Source: Oscillospiraceae bacterium
Lineage (GTDB): Bacteria > Bacillota > Clostridia > Oscillospirales > Oscillospiraceae
Assembly: GCA_902802215.1 (NCBI GenBank)
Contig: CADCLH010000049.1
Location: 1 to 16,911 of the forward strand
Reading direction: 5' to 3'
DNA: 16,911 nt
In this document: piece by piece, positions 1-7,989 of the stretch
How positions within the stretch are numbered: the first letter of the stretch is position 1
Layout of the letters: every line of letters starts with the position of its first letter
Translations under genes and position numbers: made by a program
The notes under the pieces: model-generated
Databases searched by the model: none
What the model was told of the DNA's origin: nothing
The model's input: the letters and a program-made list of their open reading frames with translations, nothing else

Positions 1-1
1 G

Positions 2-91
2 CAGGTCAAGGCCGTGCTCGACAAGGCGGCGGAGCTCTACCGGCGCGCGGAGGACGGTATCCGCGACTGCCGCGACAAGATCGAGCTCTGA
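2..91 (+). CDS. C-terminal fragment of an unidentified protein (5' end outside the window)
   Basis: An open frame enters from the left edge and stops at the TGA at 89-91, giving 29 residues that end in DKIEL. The fragment is rich in Lys, Glu, Asp and Arg and would form a charged helix. G/C-ending codons match the downstream genes, so it is probably real coding sequence. It is too short to assign to a family. It is followed by a strong hairpin at 117-148. Confidence 0.5.
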   Translation, partial: QVKAVLDKAAELYRRAEDGIRDCRDKIEL

Positions 92-116
92 TCTGTCCGA
101 TCAACTTCATATGATT

Positions 117-148
117 CGGCCGCCCCGGACTTTCGCCCGGGGCGGCCG
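117..148 (+). terminator. Perfect 12-bp GC hairpin, probable transcript end of the upstream gene
   Basis: CGGCCGCCCCGG (117-128) and CCGGGGCGGCCG (137-148) are exact reverse complements around an 8-nt loop. The hairpin starts 25 bp after the stop codon of the upstream fragment. No T-run follows on the plus strand (the next bases are A-rich), so it is not a canonical intrinsic terminator. It could still pause transcription or protect a 3' end. Confidence 0.5.
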
Positions 149-179
149 GATGCTTCAAAAAAAGCAAAGATTTCAGGGC

Positions 180-209
180 TTGTAAAAAACTGCGCTTTTC
201 CGTTATAAT
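180..209 (+). promoter_or_regulatory. Sigma-A promoter for the EAL-domain gene
   Basis: TTGTAA (180-185) and a perfect TATAAT (204-209) are separated by 18 bp. Transcription would start near 216, giving a leader of about 95 nt that contains two hairpins (238-254 and 279-297) before the AAGGAGAG ribosome site. Confidence 0.75.
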
Positions 210-311
210 AAAACTGGATAGAACTGTATGCAGATCCCTCCGGCCGCGCCGGAGAGGAGCCCCCCTGTACCCGACGGAGGCGGAAAATGAGACCGCCGGA
301 AGGAGAGCCCC

Positions 312-3233
312 ATGTCCGACCAACTTGAAAGCTGGCTGCTTGAAACCTTTGACGCCGCGCTGGAGCGCCATGACATCCAGCCCTGGTATCAGCCCGTCAT
401 CCGCACGCTGTCCGGAAAGATGTGCTCGATGGAGGCGCTGGCGCGCTGGGTTGACCCAGAGAGGGGGACCATCCGGCCCGACCGGTTCATCCCCGTGCTG
501 GAGAAGCACCAGCTCATCCACCGCCTGGACGCCGCGATCATCCGGGAGGTCTGCGCGCAGATCCGCCGCACGATCAACGCGGGCGGGATGCCGGTCCCGG
601 TGTCCGTGAACCTCTCCCGCCTCGACTTCATGCTCTGCGACATTTTCTCCGTCGTGCTCGACACGGTCAACTATTTCCAGATCCCGCACGACTACCTGCA
701 CATCGAGATCACCGAGAGCGTCGTGGCCGAGCGGGAGGACGCGATGCGCGCGGTCATCGACCGCTTCCGCGAGGAGGGCTTTCAGGTCTGGATGGACGAC
801 TTCGGCTCCGGCTACTCCTCGCTCAACGTCCTCAAGGACTTCGCCTTTGACGAGCTGAAGCTCGACATGCGCTTTCTCAGCTCCTTTGACCAGCGCTCGC
901 GCCGCATCCTGGCCTCCGTCATCCAGATGGCCAAGGAGATCGAGATCCACACCCTGGCCGAGGGCGTGGAGACGGAGGAGCAGTTCACCTACCTGCGCAA
1001 CGTCGGCTGTGAGAAGGTCCAGGGCTTCTGCTTCGGCAAGCCTCAGCCCTTTGCCGAGACCCTGCGCGCCATGGCTGAGCGCGGCGTCGAGGCCGAGACC
1101 CTGCAGGAGCGGACCTATTACGACGACATCGGCAGGATCAACCTGCTCAGCGCGGTACCCTTCATGACGAAGGAGGAGCGCGACGCGCTGACCACCGCCC
1201 GCCAGCTCAACAGTATCGCCCTCTCGATCTGTGAGATCAGGCAGGGCGGCTTTCGCGTCCTGTTCTGCAACACGGCGTTCGAGAACACGGCGAATGCCAC
1301 CGGGATGATCGCCGGGGTCTTCTCACCGGAAGCGCTGGGCAAGCTGATGCCCTTCTCCCGGATCCCGGCCCGCATCGTGAGCCTGCTGGACGCGGTGCAC
1401 ACCGAGGGCAGGGGGCGCATGCACTTCGTCTCCCACGACGAGTATTATGAGCTGCGCGCCAAGCGCATCGCCGAGACGGCGGACGCCTACAGCGTGCTGC
1501 TGAGTCTGAACAACCTGTCCAAGGCGTCGAAGTCCGTCAGGACCGACCATCTGGACGAGGGCATGCGCAGGCTCTACTCGCTGTATGAGCTCGTCAACCT
1601 GCTCGATGTGAAGAACGACGCCATCACGCCGCTCTACACCACGCTCCGCTACGATCTGGTCTCCAGCCGGTCAAACATCCCAGAGCGGACGCGGGAGTAC
1701 GCGCGGCGCTGGATCTTCCCGGACGACCGGCAGGACTTCATCGCCTTTTTCGACCTGTCCACGCTCCGGGCGCGGCTGGTCGACAACAACGGCGCGCGCA
1801 TGTATGTCTCGCGGCTGTTCCGCTCCGCGATCGGTCACGGGGAGTATGCGTGGAAGGAATACACGCTGATCCGTCTGGACGACGACGCCGAGACCTGCCT
1901 CGAGCTCATCCGCAACGTCGCGGCCGAGGTGCGCGCCTTTGAGGAGAGCTCCGCCGAGCTGTTCCACGCCCCTGCGGAGCACGGCTTCCCGCCGGAGCTC
2001 CTGTGGAACAATCTGATCCGCTCGGGCACCCTGCGCGTTTTCTGGAAGGATATGGACCGCCGCTTCCTCGGCGTGAGCAACGCCTTTCTGGACTATTACG
2101 GCTTCCCCTCCGAGGAGGTGCTGCTCGGCAGGACGGACGAGGAGATGGGCTGGCACATCCGCCCGGACAGCTATATGCACGACGAGGAGCGCGTTTTGCA
2201 CGAGGGCGTCGTCACGCACAACATCCCCGGCATGTGCATCGCAAACGGCGAAAACCGGGATATTTTGGCCAGCAAAATGCCCGTCTACGACGAAAACGGC
2301 GAGATCCGCGGCCTGCTCGGCTATTTTATCGACAAGGAGCTTTTGACCGTCAACGACGCGCGCGGGGCGGAGACCAAGCGCCGCGACCTGCTGACGGGGC
2401 TGCTCAACTCCCGCGGCATCTCGGAGGAGGCCCACGCCTTTCAGGACGAGTACTATCTCCGGAACATCGACTTCGCGCGCTACCACGTCGCGATCAACGA
2501 CTTCTCCGCGCTCAACCGGCAGTACGGCTTCGACTTCGCGGACAAGGCGATGGCGCGTCTGGGCACGGAGCTCAAGAAGGCCTTCGGCCGGACCTCGGCG
2601 GTCGGGCGCTATGACGGCTCGCACTTTGCGATCCTGCGTCAGGTAAAGAGCGCCGAGGAGGCGCACGAGCTTCGCAACCGCATCCGGGAGATCGCCGCGC
2701 ATATCCGCAGGATCGACGGGGTGCCCGTTACGCTCTATCTCTCGGTCGGCTACACGCTGTACTCGGAATGCGAGAATCTGGACGAGCAGCGCCAGAAGAC
2801 CGAGGTCCGCCTGCTCGCCAACCAGGACGAGCGCGCCAGCGCGGAGAGCCGCCAGCAGCGCGCCTCGGAGATCTTCCACGTCTACGACGATCTGCCCATC
2901 TCCTTCGCGGTGTGCCGGGTCGTGACGGACGAGAGCGGAAAGGTCATCGACACGGTCACGTTTTATGTAAACCACAAGTTCGAGGACGGCGTCGGCAAAA
3001 AGGCGGCGGAGCTGCTGGGCTGCCGCACGCGGGAGCTCTTCCCGAGTCTGGGCGAGGACTGGTACGAGAAGGTCGGCCGGGCCGCGCTGCGCGGCGAGAC
3101 GGTGATCGGCAGGCTGTACTATACGCCGAACGGCAAAACCTACTATATGACCGCCAACCAGGTGATCCATCCGGGTTACTTTTCCGTGACCTATCAGGAG
3201 ATGGACCTGCTGGAACGGCTCGGAGAGAAGTAA
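312..3233 (+). CDS. EAL-domain cyclic-di-GMP phosphodiesterase with PAS and degenerate GGDEF domains
   Basis: This 973-aa protein probably hydrolyses cyclic di-GMP. The N-terminal EAL domain (about 15-255) keeps the catalytic signatures: EALAR 41-45, NLS 100-102, EITES 132-136, DDFGSGYSS 162-170, K183, EGVE 217-220 and QG 237-238. A region of unclear fold (270-560) follows, then a PAS-like domain (about 570-675). A GGDEF-fold domain (688-820) carries YDGSH at 767-771 in place of GGDEF, so it is unlikely to make c-di-GMP. A second PAS-like segment (855-965) ends the protein. There is no signal peptide or membrane segment, so it should be cytosolic and sense a diffusible or redox signal. The start is set by GGAAGGAGAG just upstream. 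It has its own promoter and terminator and appears monocistronic. The family call is firm; the signal sensed is unknown. Confidence 0.9.
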   Translation: MSDQLESWLLETFDAALERHDIQPWYQPVIRTLSGKMCSMEALARWVDPERGTIRPDRFIPVLEKHQLIHRLDAAIIREVCAQIRRTINAGGMPVPVSVNLSRLDFMLCDIFSVVLDTVNYFQIPHDYLHIEITESVVAEREDAMRAVIDRFREEGFQVWMDDFGSGYSSLNVLKDFAFDELKLDMRFLSSFDQRSRRILASVIQMAKEIEIHTLAEGVETEEQFTYLRNVGCEKVQGFCFGKPQPFAETLRAMAERGVEAETLQERTYYDDIGRINLLSAVPFMTKEERDALTTARQLNSIALSICEIRQGGFRVLFCNTAFENTANATGMIAGVFSPEALGKLMPFSRIPARIVSLLDAVHTEGRGRMHFVSHDEYYELRAKRIAETADAYSVLLSLNNLSKASKSVRTDHLDEGMRRLYSLYELVNLLDVKNDAITPLYTTLRYDLVSSRSNIPERTREYARRWIFPDDRQDFIAFFDLSTLRARLVDNNGARMYVSRLFRSAIGHGEYAWKEYTLIRLDDDAETCLELIRNVAAEVRAFEESSAELFHAPAEHGFPPELLWNNLIRSGTLRVFWKDMDRRFLGVSNAFLDYYGFPSEEVLLGRTDEEMGWHIRPDSYMHDEERVLHEGVVTHNIPGMCIANGENRDILASKMPVYDENGEIRGLLGYFIDKELLTVNDARGAETKRRDLLTGLLNSRGISEEAHAFQDEYYLRNIDFARYHVAINDFSALNRQYGFDFADKAMARLGTELKKAFGRTSAVGRYDGSHFAILRQVKSAEEAHELRNRIREIAAHIRRIDGVPVTLYLSVGYTLYSECENLDEQRQKTEVRLLANQDERASAESRQQRASEIFHVYDDLPISFAVCRVVTDESGKVIDTVTFYVNHKFEDGVGKKAAELLGCRTRELFPSLGEDWYEKVGRAALRGETVIGRLYYTPNGKTYYMTANQVIHPGYFSVTYQEMDLLERLGEK

Positions 3234-3253
3234 GGCATTTTCCGAACTTCTCC

Positions 3254-3293
3254 AGGGCGAAAGGGGCCGGCCCCTTCGCCCTGCATCTTTTTT
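3254..3293 (+). terminator. Intrinsic terminator after the EAL gene, inside the leader of the GH13 gene
   Basis: AGGGCGAAAGGGGCC (3254-3268) pairs with GGCCCCTTCGCCCT (3269-3282), with one bulged A, and is followed by six Ts (3288-3293). It begins 20 bp after the EAL stop. It ends only 7 bp before the GGAG ribosome site of the next gene. Confidence 0.85.
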
Positions 3294-3312
3294 CAAAAAA
3301 GGAGACACATGC

Positions 3313-4872
3313 ATGGCATGGTATGAGGAAGCGGTATTCTACCACATCTATCCGCTGGGCCTGTGCGGGGCTCCGGCACAGAACCCTTACGCCGAGCCGG
3401 TACACCGGCTGGACGGCCTGATCCCCTGGATCGGGCACATCCGCGAGCTCGGCTGCACGGCGCTCTATATTGGGCCCCTGTTCGAGTCCGTGGGCCACGG
3501 CTACGAGACGACCGACTACCGCAGGCTGGACAGCCGCCTCGGCACGAACGAGGACCTGCGCCGCTTTGTCGGCCTCTGCCACGAGGCGGGGCTGCGGGTG
3601 ATCCTCGACGCGGTGTTCAACCACACGGGCCGGGACTTCTTCGCCTTCCGCGATCTGAGGGAGAAACGGGAGCAGAGCCCGTACCGCGACTGGTACTGCG
3701 GCGTAAACTTTTGGGGCAACAACAGCTATAACGACGGCTTCTCCTACGAGACCTGGGGCGGCTACGACCTGCTGGCGAAGCTCAACCTGCAAAACGAGCA
3801 GGTGCGTAACTATCATCTGGAGACTGTACGCTTCTGGGTCGAGCAGTTTGATATCGACGGGCTGCGTCTGGACGCGGCGGACGTGCTGGACTTCGACTTC
3901 ATGCGCGCGCTTCGCGCGTACACCGAAGGGCTCAAACCGGACTTCTGGCTGCTGGGCGAGGTGATCCACGGCGACTACGCCCGCTGGGCAAACGGGCAGA
4001 CCCTGCACGCGGTGACCAACTACGCCCTGCACAAGGCCTTCTTCAGCGCCCACAACGATCACAACTATTTCGAGATCGCCCACACGCTGCGCCGCCAGCG
4101 GGACATGGGCGCGGGCCCGGAGCGGCTCTACAGCTTTGTCGACAACCACGACGTGGAGCGCATCATGACCAAGCTGCAAAACCGCGCCCACTACCTGCCC
4201 GTGCATGTGCTGCTGTACACGCTGCCCGGGATCCCCTCGCTGTACTACGGCTCGGAGTTCGGCGTCGAGGGCCGCAAGGAGCGCGGCTCGGACGCGTCCC
4301 TGCGCCCCTGTCTGGATCTGGATGCCCTGCGCGCGGAGGATAATCCCTTTGTCGAGCTGGTCAAAGCCCTGGGCCGGGTCCGCGCTGCCGAGAGCGCGCT
4401 GCGCTTCGGCGACTACCGCGAGCTTTCGCTGACGACGACGGCCTTCGCCTTCGCCCGCGGGGACGTCGTGGTGACGGTCAACAACGCGGACAGCCCCGCG
4501 GTCTTCGACCTTTCGGGCGAGGGCGTCTATACGGGCGCGCTCGGCGGAGAGCGTGTTTCGGCGGAGAACGGGCGCTTTCGCCCGGTGCTCCCCGCCTGCG
4601 GGGCGGAGATCTGGATCCCCGGAGACGGGGCGCGGCGGCAGTACGAGCCGGTCCGGCGGCGCATCGAAACGAGGGCGCCGGAGCACGCGGAGGCGTTTGC
4701 GCCCAAACGGGCGGAGGGGAAGCGCCCGGAGGAGATGAGCGTGGAGGATCTGCAAGCGGAGATCCTGGCGCGTCTCAAAGCCAACGGACCCGTCACCGAC
4801 CGCATGCTGCGCGACGTGCGCGAGAACGTCTACCGGGACTCCCTGCTCAACTGGCTGCGCAGCTTCCGATAA
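3313..4872 (+). CDS. Intracellular GH13 alpha-amylase-family glycoside hydrolase
   Basis: This 519-aa (beta/alpha)8-barrel enzyme should cleave alpha-glucosidic bonds in maltodextrin or glycogen-type oligosaccharides. All four GH13 regions are present: DAVFNH (99-104), GLRLDAADV (183-191, nucleophile D187), LLGEV (213-217, acid/base E216) and FVDNHD (275-280, stabilising D280). A short beta-rich domain C (about 360-437) follows. A charged Pro/Arg/Glu linker (about 440-475) then leads to a predicted helical tail (476-519) of unknown role. There is no signal peptide, so it is cytosolic. The ATG at 3313 lies 8 nt after GGAG (3301-3304); the nearby ATG at 3309 is out of frame. No promoter is evident between the preceding terminator and the start. 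Substrate cannot be assigned; cyclomaltodextrinase or alpha-glucosidase activity are both possible. Confidence 0.9.
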   Translation: MAWYEEAVFYHIYPLGLCGAPAQNPYAEPVHRLDGLIPWIGHIRELGCTALYIGPLFESVGHGYETTDYRRLDSRLGTNEDLRRFVGLCHEAGLRVILDAVFNHTGRDFFAFRDLREKREQSPYRDWYCGVNFWGNNSYNDGFSYETWGGYDLLAKLNLQNEQVRNYHLETVRFWVEQFDIDGLRLDAADVLDFDFMRALRAYTEGLKPDFWLLGEVIHGDYARWANGQTLHAVTNYALHKAFFSAHNDHNYFEIAHTLRRQRDMGAGPERLYSFVDNHDVERIMTKLQNRAHYLPVHVLLYTLPGIPSLYYGSEFGVEGRKERGSDASLRPCLDLDALRAEDNPFVELVKALGRVRAAESALRFGDYRELSLTTTAFAFARGDVVVTVNNADSPAVFDLSGEGVYTGALGGERVSAENGRFRPVLPACGAEIWIPGDGARRQYEPVRRRIETRAPEHAEAFAPKRAEGKRPEEMSVEDLQAEILARLKANGPVTDRMLRDVRENVYRDSLLNWLRSFR

Positions 4873-4874
4873 AA

Positions 4875-4906
4875 ACGGGACCGCCGACAGGCGGTCCCGT
4901 CTTTTT
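4875..4906 (+). terminator. Intrinsic terminator after the GH13 gene
   Basis: ACGGGACCGCC (4875-4885), loop GACA, and GGCGGTCCCGT (4890-4900) form a perfect 11-bp stem followed by CTTTTT. It starts 2 bp after the TAA. Confidence 0.93.
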
Positions 4907-4919
4907 CTGCACAAGCCTC

Positions 4920-4948
4920 TTGCCAAACGCGGCAAATCAAGATAAGAT
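4920..4948 (+). promoter_or_regulatory. Promoter of the methionine operon
   Basis: TTGCCA (4920-4925) and TAAGAT (4943-4948) are separated by exactly 17 bp. They lie just after the preceding terminator and upstream of the GTG start at 4983. The predicted start near 4955 leaves a leader of under 30 nt, too short for a SAM or cobalamin riboswitch. The TTG of the -35 box is in frame with the gene but is not its start codon. Confidence 0.65.
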
Positions 4949-4982
4949 GGCTAACATGTATGAAACGAGAGGGGGAGCGGCC

Positions 4983-5654
4983 GTGGAGGCCCGACTGACG
5001 GGGATCGAGCGCAATGAGGTCCTGCACTATCTGGGCTGGCCGGGCGTCGGCCTGTCGAAGGAGCTGGCCGCGGCGTTCGAGCGCTGCGAGCGCACGCTTC
5101 TGGACACGGCCCGGCCGCGCGCGGTGTGGCGGCTCTTCCCGCTGCTGCCGGACGGGCGGCTGGAGGGGACCGGCTACGCCCCCGCGGGCGAGTCGGTGCG
5201 CGAGCTGCTGCGCGAGTGCGGCGCGGTCGTCCTCATGGCGGCGACGCTCGGGACCGAGGTCGAGCGCCTGATCCGCCGCGCCCAGCTCGAGAACATGGGC
5301 GACGCCGTGATCCTGGACGCCTGCGGCAGCGCCGCGATCGAGAACGTCTGCGACAACCTCTGCGCCGATCTCGCGGATGAGCTGCGGCCCCGGCATCTGA
5401 CCGACCGCTTCAGCCCCGGCTACGGGGACATGCCCCTGGCGGAGCAGCGGGAGCTGTTTTACGTGCTGGACGTGACGCGCCGCATCGGCGTGAGCCTGTC
5501 GGACAGCGGCCTCATGCTGCCGCAGAAGTCGGTCACGGCGCTGATCGGCGTCTCGGACCGCCCCCAGCCGAAACGGCATCGGGGCTGTTCCTCGTGTTCG
5601 ATGTTTGAAACCTGCGCATTCAGAAAGGATGGGAAAAGCTGTGGAGCACTCTGA
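4983..5654 (+). CDS. Stand-alone methionine synthase (MetH) reactivation-domain protein
   Basis: This 223-aa protein resembles the C-terminal activation domain of cobalamin-dependent methionine synthase. In full-length MetH that domain binds SAM and an electron donor and reductively methylates inactive cob(II)alamin. The family hallmark is visible as RFSPGYGDMP (142-151), equivalent to the RxxPGY segment of MetH, followed by LPQKSVTALIG (179-189). The C-terminus carries a cysteine set, C202-x2-C205-x5-C211-x8-C220, that could bind a metal or Fe-S cluster. The GTG at 4983 is chosen because AGAGGGGGAG sits 6-7 nt upstream; an in-frame TTG at 4920 is the promoter -35 box. The gene overlaps metH, whose product lacks this domain, so the two should work as partners. 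A separate reactivation protein beside a short MetH is also known in Thermotoga. Confidence 0.85.
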   Translation: MEARLTGIERNEVLHYLGWPGVGLSKELAAAFERCERTLLDTARPRAVWRLFPLLPDGRLEGTGYAPAGESVRELLRECGAVVLMAATLGTEVERLIRRAQLENMGDAVILDACGSAAIENVCDNLCADLADELRPRHLTDRFSPGYGDMPLAEQRELFYVLDVTRRIGVSLSDSGLMLPQKSVTALIGVSDRPQPKRHRGCSSCSMFETCAFRKDGKSCGAL

Positions 5655-7989
5655 GATCCTGCTTCTTGACGGCGGCATGGGGACCATGCTGCAGGCCGCC
5701 GGACTGCCTCTGGGCCAGACCCCGGAGGTCTGGAACGTCACCGAGCCCGAAAAGGTCGCCGCCGTCCACCGAAAATATGTCGAGGCGGGCAGCCGCCTGC
5801 TCTACACGAATACCTTCGGCGCCAACCGCTACAAGGCGGCGCGCTGCGGCTATGCCCCGGCGGAGCTGATCGAGGGGGGCGTTCGCTGCGCCCGCATGGC
5901 CGCGGGGGACCTGCCCGTCAAGGTGGCGCTGGACATCGGCCCGCTCGGCCAGCTTTTGGAGCCGCTGGGCACGCTGCGCTTCGAGGAGGCCTACGAGGCC
6001 TTCCGGGAGCAGGTCGTCGCGGGCGCGGCGGCCGGGGCCGACCTCATCGTCATCGAGACCATGAGCGATCTGTACGAGGTCAAGGCCGCGGTGCTCGCCG
6101 CGAAGGAGAACGCTGACCTGCCCGTCTGGGTCACCATGAGCTTCGAGGCGAGCGGGCGCACCTTCGTCGGCACGACGGTGTCGGCCATGGCCCTGACGCT
6201 GACGGGCCTCGGGGTCGACGCGCTCGGCTTCAATTGCAGCCTCGGCCCGAAGGAGCTGATCCCCCTGCTCGCCGAGCTGCGGCAGTGGACCGACCTTCCG
6301 CTGATCCTCAAGCCCAACGCGGGGCTTCCCGACCCCGCCACCGGCGCCTATCATATCACGCCCGCGGCCTTCGCGCGCGAGCTGCTGCCCGCGCTCGGCA
6401 TGGGCGTGCGCATCTTCGGCGGCTGCTGCGGCACGACGCCGGACTTCATCCGCGAGCTGGGGACGGTGCTCACGGCCTTCGCGCCGGGCGAGCGCAAAAC
6501 GGACCGGCGCTTCGGCGTCTGCTCCGCGGCGAACACGGCGGAGTTCGACGGCGTGCGCGTCATCGGCGAGCGCATCAACCCCACCGGCAAGCGCCGCTTC
6601 CAGCAGGCGCTGCGGGAGGACGATCTGGACTACATCATCGCCCGCGGCGTGGAGCAGCAGGACGCCGGGGCCGAGATCCTCGACGTCAACGTCGGCCTGC
6701 CCGGCATCGACGAGCCCCGGATGATGACCCGCGTGGTCCGCGCGCTGCAGGGCGTGACGGACCTGCCCCTGATGCTCGACTCCTCCGATCCCGCCGCCAT
6801 TGAGGCGGGCCTTCGCGCGGTCAACGGCAAGGCGATCGTGAACTCCGTCAACGGCGAGGCCGCGGTCCTGGACGCCGTGCTGCCGCTGTGCAAAAAGTAC
6901 GGCGCGGCGGTGGTCGGCCTGTGCATGGACCGGGGCGGCATCCCCCAGACCTGGCGGGAGCGCGCGGCGATCGCGGAGCGCATCGTCGAGGCGGCGCTCT
7001 CGTACGGCATCGACAAAAACGACATCCTGATCGACTGCCTGACGCTGACGGTCTCCGCCCAGCAGTCCCAGGCGGCCGAGACCCTGCGCGCGTTGCGCTG
7101 GGTGAAGGAGGAGCTGGGCGTGCGCACCGTTCTGGGTGTGAGCAACATCTCCTTCGGCCTGCCCGCGCGCGAGCATATCACCGTGAGCTTTCTGACCCAG
7201 GCCATGCAGGCCGGGCTGGATTTCCCGATCGTCAACCCGAACAGCGAAGCCGTCATGGACGCGGTCGCCTCGTTCCGGGTGCTCTCCGGGCAGGACCGGG
7301 ACGCGGAGGGCTACATCCGCCGCTTTGCGAACGTCCCCGCCGAGGCCGAAAAACCGAAGGCGTCCGGGGGCATGACGCTTGCGGACGCGGTCATGCGCGG
7401 CCTGCGCGGGGAGACCGCCGCTCTGACGCGCGAGGCGCTCGAAACCATGAGCGAGATGGACGTGATCGAGAAGCTGCTCACGCCCGCCCTCGACCGGGTG
7501 GGGGAGCGCTATGAGAAGCAGGAGATCTTCCTGCCCCAGCTCATCAACGCGGCCAACGCGGCCTGCGAGGGGTTTGAGCTGATCAAAAAGCAGCTCGCCA
7601 AGCGCGGCGGCGCGTCGGTCTCGAAGGGCAAGATCCTTCTCGCGACTGTGCGCGGGGACATCCACGACATCGGCAAGAACATCGTGCGCGTCGTGCTGGA
7701 AAACTACGGCTACACGGTGCTGGACCTGGGGCGCGACGTACCGCCGCAGGAGATCGTGGACGCGGCCGTGCGTGAGGACGTGCGGCTCGTGGGCCTGTCG
7801 GCCCTGATGACCACCACGGTCGTGAGCATGGAGGAGACGATCCGCGCCCTGCGCCTGAGCGGCCACCCCTGCAAGATCATGGTGGGCGGCGCGGTGCTGA
7901 CGCCGGAGTACGCCGCGGAGATCGGCGCGGACTATTACGCCAGGGACGCCAAGCAGAGCGCGGACATCGCAAGGCAGGTGCTCGGATGA
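5641..7989 (+). CDS. metH: Cobalamin-dependent methionine synthase lacking the reactivation domain
   Basis: The 782-aa product transfers methyl from 5-methyl-THF through cobalamin to homocysteine, forming methionine. Domains in order: homocysteine-binding barrel (about 1-290) with zinc cysteines C199 (FNCS) and C262/C263 (GGCCGTT); pterin-binding barrel (about 305-565) with GERINPTG 309-316 and LMLDSS; cobalamin cap (about 588-658); Rossmann B12 domain (664-782) with DIHDIG at 673-678, whose H675 would ligate cobalt. The protein ends after the B12 domain, whereas E. coli MetH (about 1,230 aa) continues into a reactivation domain; that function is encoded just upstream. The GTG at 5641 is preferred: AAAGGA lies 11 nt upstream, whereas the alternative ATG at 5629 abuts that site. 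The start overlaps the preceding gene by 14 bp. The stop overlaps the next start in ATGA, indicating translational coupling. Confidence 0.93.
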   Translation: MEHSEILLLDGGMGTMLQAAGLPLGQTPEVWNVTEPEKVAAVHRKYVEAGSRLLYTNTFGANRYKAARCGYAPAELIEGGVRCARMAAGDLPVKVALDIGPLGQLLEPLGTLRFEEAYEAFREQVVAGAAAGADLIVIETMSDLYEVKAAVLAAKENADLPVWVTMSFEASGRTFVGTTVSAMALTLTGLGVDALGFNCSLGPKELIPLLAELRQWTDLPLILKPNAGLPDPATGAYHITPAAFARELLPALGMGVRIFGGCCGTTPDFIRELGTVLTAFAPGERKTDRRFGVCSAANTAEFDGVRVIGERINPTGKRRFQQALREDDLDYIIARGVEQQDAGAEILDVNVGLPGIDEPRMMTRVVRALQGVTDLPLMLDSSDPAAIEAGLRAVNGKAIVNSVNGEAAVLDAVLPLCKKYGAAVVGLCMDRGGIPQTWRERAAIAERIVEAALSYGIDKNDILIDCLTLTVSAQQSQAAETLRALRWVKEELGVRTVLGVSNISFGLPAREHITVSFLTQAMQAGLDFPIVNPNSEAVMDAVASFRVLSGQDRDAEGYIRRFANVPAEAEKPKASGGMTLADAVMRGLRGETAALTREALETMSEMDVIEKLLTPALDRVGERYEKQEIFLPQLINAANAACEGFELIKKQLAKRGGASVSKGKILLATVRGDIHDIGKNIVRVVLENYGYTVLDLGRDVPPQEIVDAAVREDVRLVGLSALMTTTVVSMEETIRALRLSGHPCKIMVGGAVLTPEYAAEIGADYYARDAKQSADIARQVLG

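Noticed and set aside
216..311. A c-di-GMP riboswitch in the leader of the EAL gene
   Set aside because: Two short hairpins are present, but I cannot find the conserved aptamer core of class I or II.
688..2960. Annotating the EAL protein as a diguanylate cyclase
   Set aside because: The GGDEF position reads YDGSH, lacking the residues needed for GTP condensation. Only the EAL activity is supported.
4920..4982. TTG at 4920 or ATG at 4956 as the start of the MetH reactivation protein
   Set aside because: The TTG is the -35 box of a 17-bp-spaced promoter, and the ATG lies at the predicted transcription start with no ribosome site. The GTG at 4983 has a strong one.
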